Assembly (NCBI GenBank): GCA_002728335.1
Contig: PBXC01000005.1
Span: forward strand, 50,872-59,819
From: Rhodobiaceae bacterium
GTDB lineage: Bacteria; Pseudomonadota; Alphaproteobacteria; MED-G09
Length of the DNA stretch: 8,948 nucleotides
Direction: 5' to 3'
Each line of letters starts with the position of its first letter. Positions within the stretch are counted from its first letter, which is position 1. Both the position numbers and the translations under genes were made by a program. Below, in pieces: positions 7,782 to 8,948 of the stretch. The notes beneath the pieces are model-generated. The model was not told where the DNA came from, ran no database searches, and saw nothing but the letters and a program-made list of their open reading frames with translations.

Positions 7782-8948
7782 TTACCTATTATTGTCCTTT
7801 TTTGTGTATGCATTTCTTTTAGAAAGATTTATAGATGCTCTAGCAATTGAATTTGTTTTCCAGTAACTATCAATTATTCTTTCAAATTTATGTCCATTAA
7901 GTTTCTTATACTCACCTTTAATTGGAGATGGCAAAGGCTCAAATTCCATATAAGGATTAACAACTGGAAAGTTAGTAAATAATTGATTTCTTAATTCACT
8001 AAAATTTTTAAAACCAATATCATAACTCAATTCATTCGCTAATAAGTAAATTATTTCCCAATTTTCTTTTGCTTCTCCTAAAGGAAATGTAGAGCGAATT
8101 GACTCTTGGACCCTTCCTTCCGTATTCATGTATAATCCATTTTGTTCGCAAAAAGCAGCAGCTGGGAATACAAGATCTGCAATCTGAGCACCTTTATCGC
8201 CATGATGACCTTGATATATTACAAAACAATTATCATTTTTCTCTAGATTTAATTCATCTACACCGAGAAGATAGAGAACATCTAAATCGTTATTATTGTA
8301 ATTAGATACTATTTCTTCTGTAATCATCCCATTCTCTGATGGGAAAAAACCAATGCTCATTGCTCCAGGTCTTGAAGCGGCTGAATGAAGTACATTAAAA
8401 CCATTCCAGTCACTAGTTATAAAATTAAATTTATGAGCAAGCTCAATACAAATATTAAGAAAATTATTGGCATCATTACCTATTAATGCGCCTTGTCCAA
8501 TAATCATTATCGGCTTTTTCATTGAATTTAAATCTTCACAAAAATCATTATCCTCATTTAAAATATCTTCAACTATCGATGGATTTTCTCCGAGGAAATT
8601 AAAGTCAAATGTTAAGTCATTATCAAATCCAATTACTCCAATCTTATAATTATCATCTCTAGATTTTCGTAAAAGTCTTGAATTTAAAAGAGGAGCCTCT
8701 TTTCTAAGATCTGAACCTATAATTAGACACCCATCAGAATTTTCTATGCCATTAAAAGTTGAGTTAAAAAGCCATCTCTCAGGTGGTCCTGAAATTCTTG
8801 AGTTTTCTTGCCTACAATCAAAGTTATCACTGCCAATATTGTTCATTAATTTCTTTAAAGCATAAACTGTCTCAATATCTACAAGATCTCCTGTAAGTGC
8901 AGATATTTTGTTTGGTTGACTTTTAGAAATTTTATCCTTCGCTAATTC
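7782..8948 (-). CDS. nuoG: NADH-quinone oxidoreductase subunit G, partial (C-terminal part; 5' end beyond window)
   Basis: NuoG is the large iron-sulfur subunit of the peripheral arm of complex I. The frame is open to the last base of the window, giving 388 C-terminal residues beginning [11 protein letters not shown] Met codon at 8846 is internal, because the residues before it ([20 protein letters not shown]) continue the NuoG homology. This part is the molybdopterin-oxidoreductase-like domain: NFDCRQ at 42-46 of the fragment, [20 protein letters not shown] at 73-92, [11 protein letters not shown] at 145-154, [18 protein letters not shown] at 245-262, and [12 protein letters not shown] at 270-281. 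In complex I this domain is structural and binds no molybdenum cofactor. The N-terminal 2Fe-2S and 4Fe-4S cysteine clusters would lie upstream, outside the window. The end, [12 protein letters not shown] then a basic Asn/Lys-rich tail, resembles alphaproteobacterial NuoG. nuoH follows after five bases. Confidence 0.95.
   Translation of the reverse strand, partial: ELAKDKISKSQPNKISALTGDLVDIETVYALKKLMNNIGSDNFDCRQENSRISGPPERWLFNSTFNGIENSDGCLIIGSDLRKEAPLLNSRLLRKSRDDNYKIGVIGFDNDLTFDFNFLGENPSIVEDILNEDNDFCEDLNSMKKPIMIIGQGALIGNDANNFLNICIELAHKFNFITSDWNGFNVLHSAASRPGAMSIGFFPSENGMITEEIVSNYNNNDLDVLYLLGVDELNLEKNDNCFVIYQGHHGDKGAQIADLVFPAAAFCEQNGLYMNTEGRVQESIRSTFPLGEAKENWEIIYLLANELSYDIGFKNFSELRNQLFTNFPVVNPYMEFEPLPSPIKGEYKKLNGHKFERIIDSYWKTNSIARASINLSKRNAYTKKDNNR

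Noticed and set aside
7782..8846. nuoG as a complete 354-residue gene starting at the Met at 8846
   Set aside because: The frame stays open to base 8948 and the upstream residues continue NuoG homology, so the Met is internal and the gene is cut by the window edge.
1..8948. A novel system, mobile element, CRISPR array, RNA gene, promoter or terminator
   Set aside because: Gene-to-gene gaps are 11 bases or less, every minus-strand gene belongs to a known family, and I saw no repeat array, tRNA-like fold, hairpin followed by T run in a gap, or transposase-like frame.

Overview
The window is the 3' half of a respiratory complex I (NADH:quinone oxidoreductase, NDH-1) operon, read entirely from the minus strand. 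In transcription order, from high to low coordinates, it holds the end of nuoG (cut by the window edge), nuoH, nuoI, nuoJ, nuoK, nuoL, nuoM, nuoN, and then most of birA (biotin-protein ligase), cut by the other edge. I see no convincing gene on the plus strand; the open frames there are antisense shadows of the nuo genes.

The organism is most likely an AT-rich, streamlined alphaproteobacterium. The DNA is strongly A+T biased. The gene order nuoG-H-I-J-K-L-M-N followed directly by birA is the arrangement I know from alphaproteobacteria. NuoI and NuoH closely resemble mitochondrial-type subunits, and NuoJ carries the LTLRHR..VRRQDI tail typical of that class. A marine lineage such as SAR11 or a relative would fit the base composition and tight packing, as would a Rickettsiales-like genome, but I cannot fix the order or genus by eye.

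Layout: nuoG 3' part (7782-8948), nuoH (6784-7776), nuoI (6281-6772), nuoJ (5671-6270), nuoK (5360-5674), nuoL (3465-5360), nuoM (1967-3460), nuoN (519-1967), birA 5' part (1-512). Gaps between genes are at most 11 bases. Three junctions overlap: nuoJ/nuoK by 4 bases, nuoK/nuoL and nuoM/nuoN by 1 base each. No intergenic stretch is long enough to hold a promoter, terminator, RNA gene or repeat, so the whole window looks like one polycistronic transcript with translational coupling.

Function: NuoG and NuoI belong to the peripheral arm and carry electrons from NADH toward quinone (NuoG's iron-sulfur region lies outside the window; NuoI has both of its 4Fe-4S motifs). NuoH forms the quinone-site/membrane junction. 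NuoJ and NuoK link it to the three antiporter-like subunits NuoN, NuoM and NuoL, which pump protons. The key charged residues of the proton path are present in every membrane subunit, so the complex looks functional. BirA attaches biotin to carboxylase carrier proteins and is a passenger in the operon rather than a complex I part.

I did not find a previously undescribed system here. The region is ordinary core metabolism; the findings are small points about start codons, coupling and one BirA motif variant.
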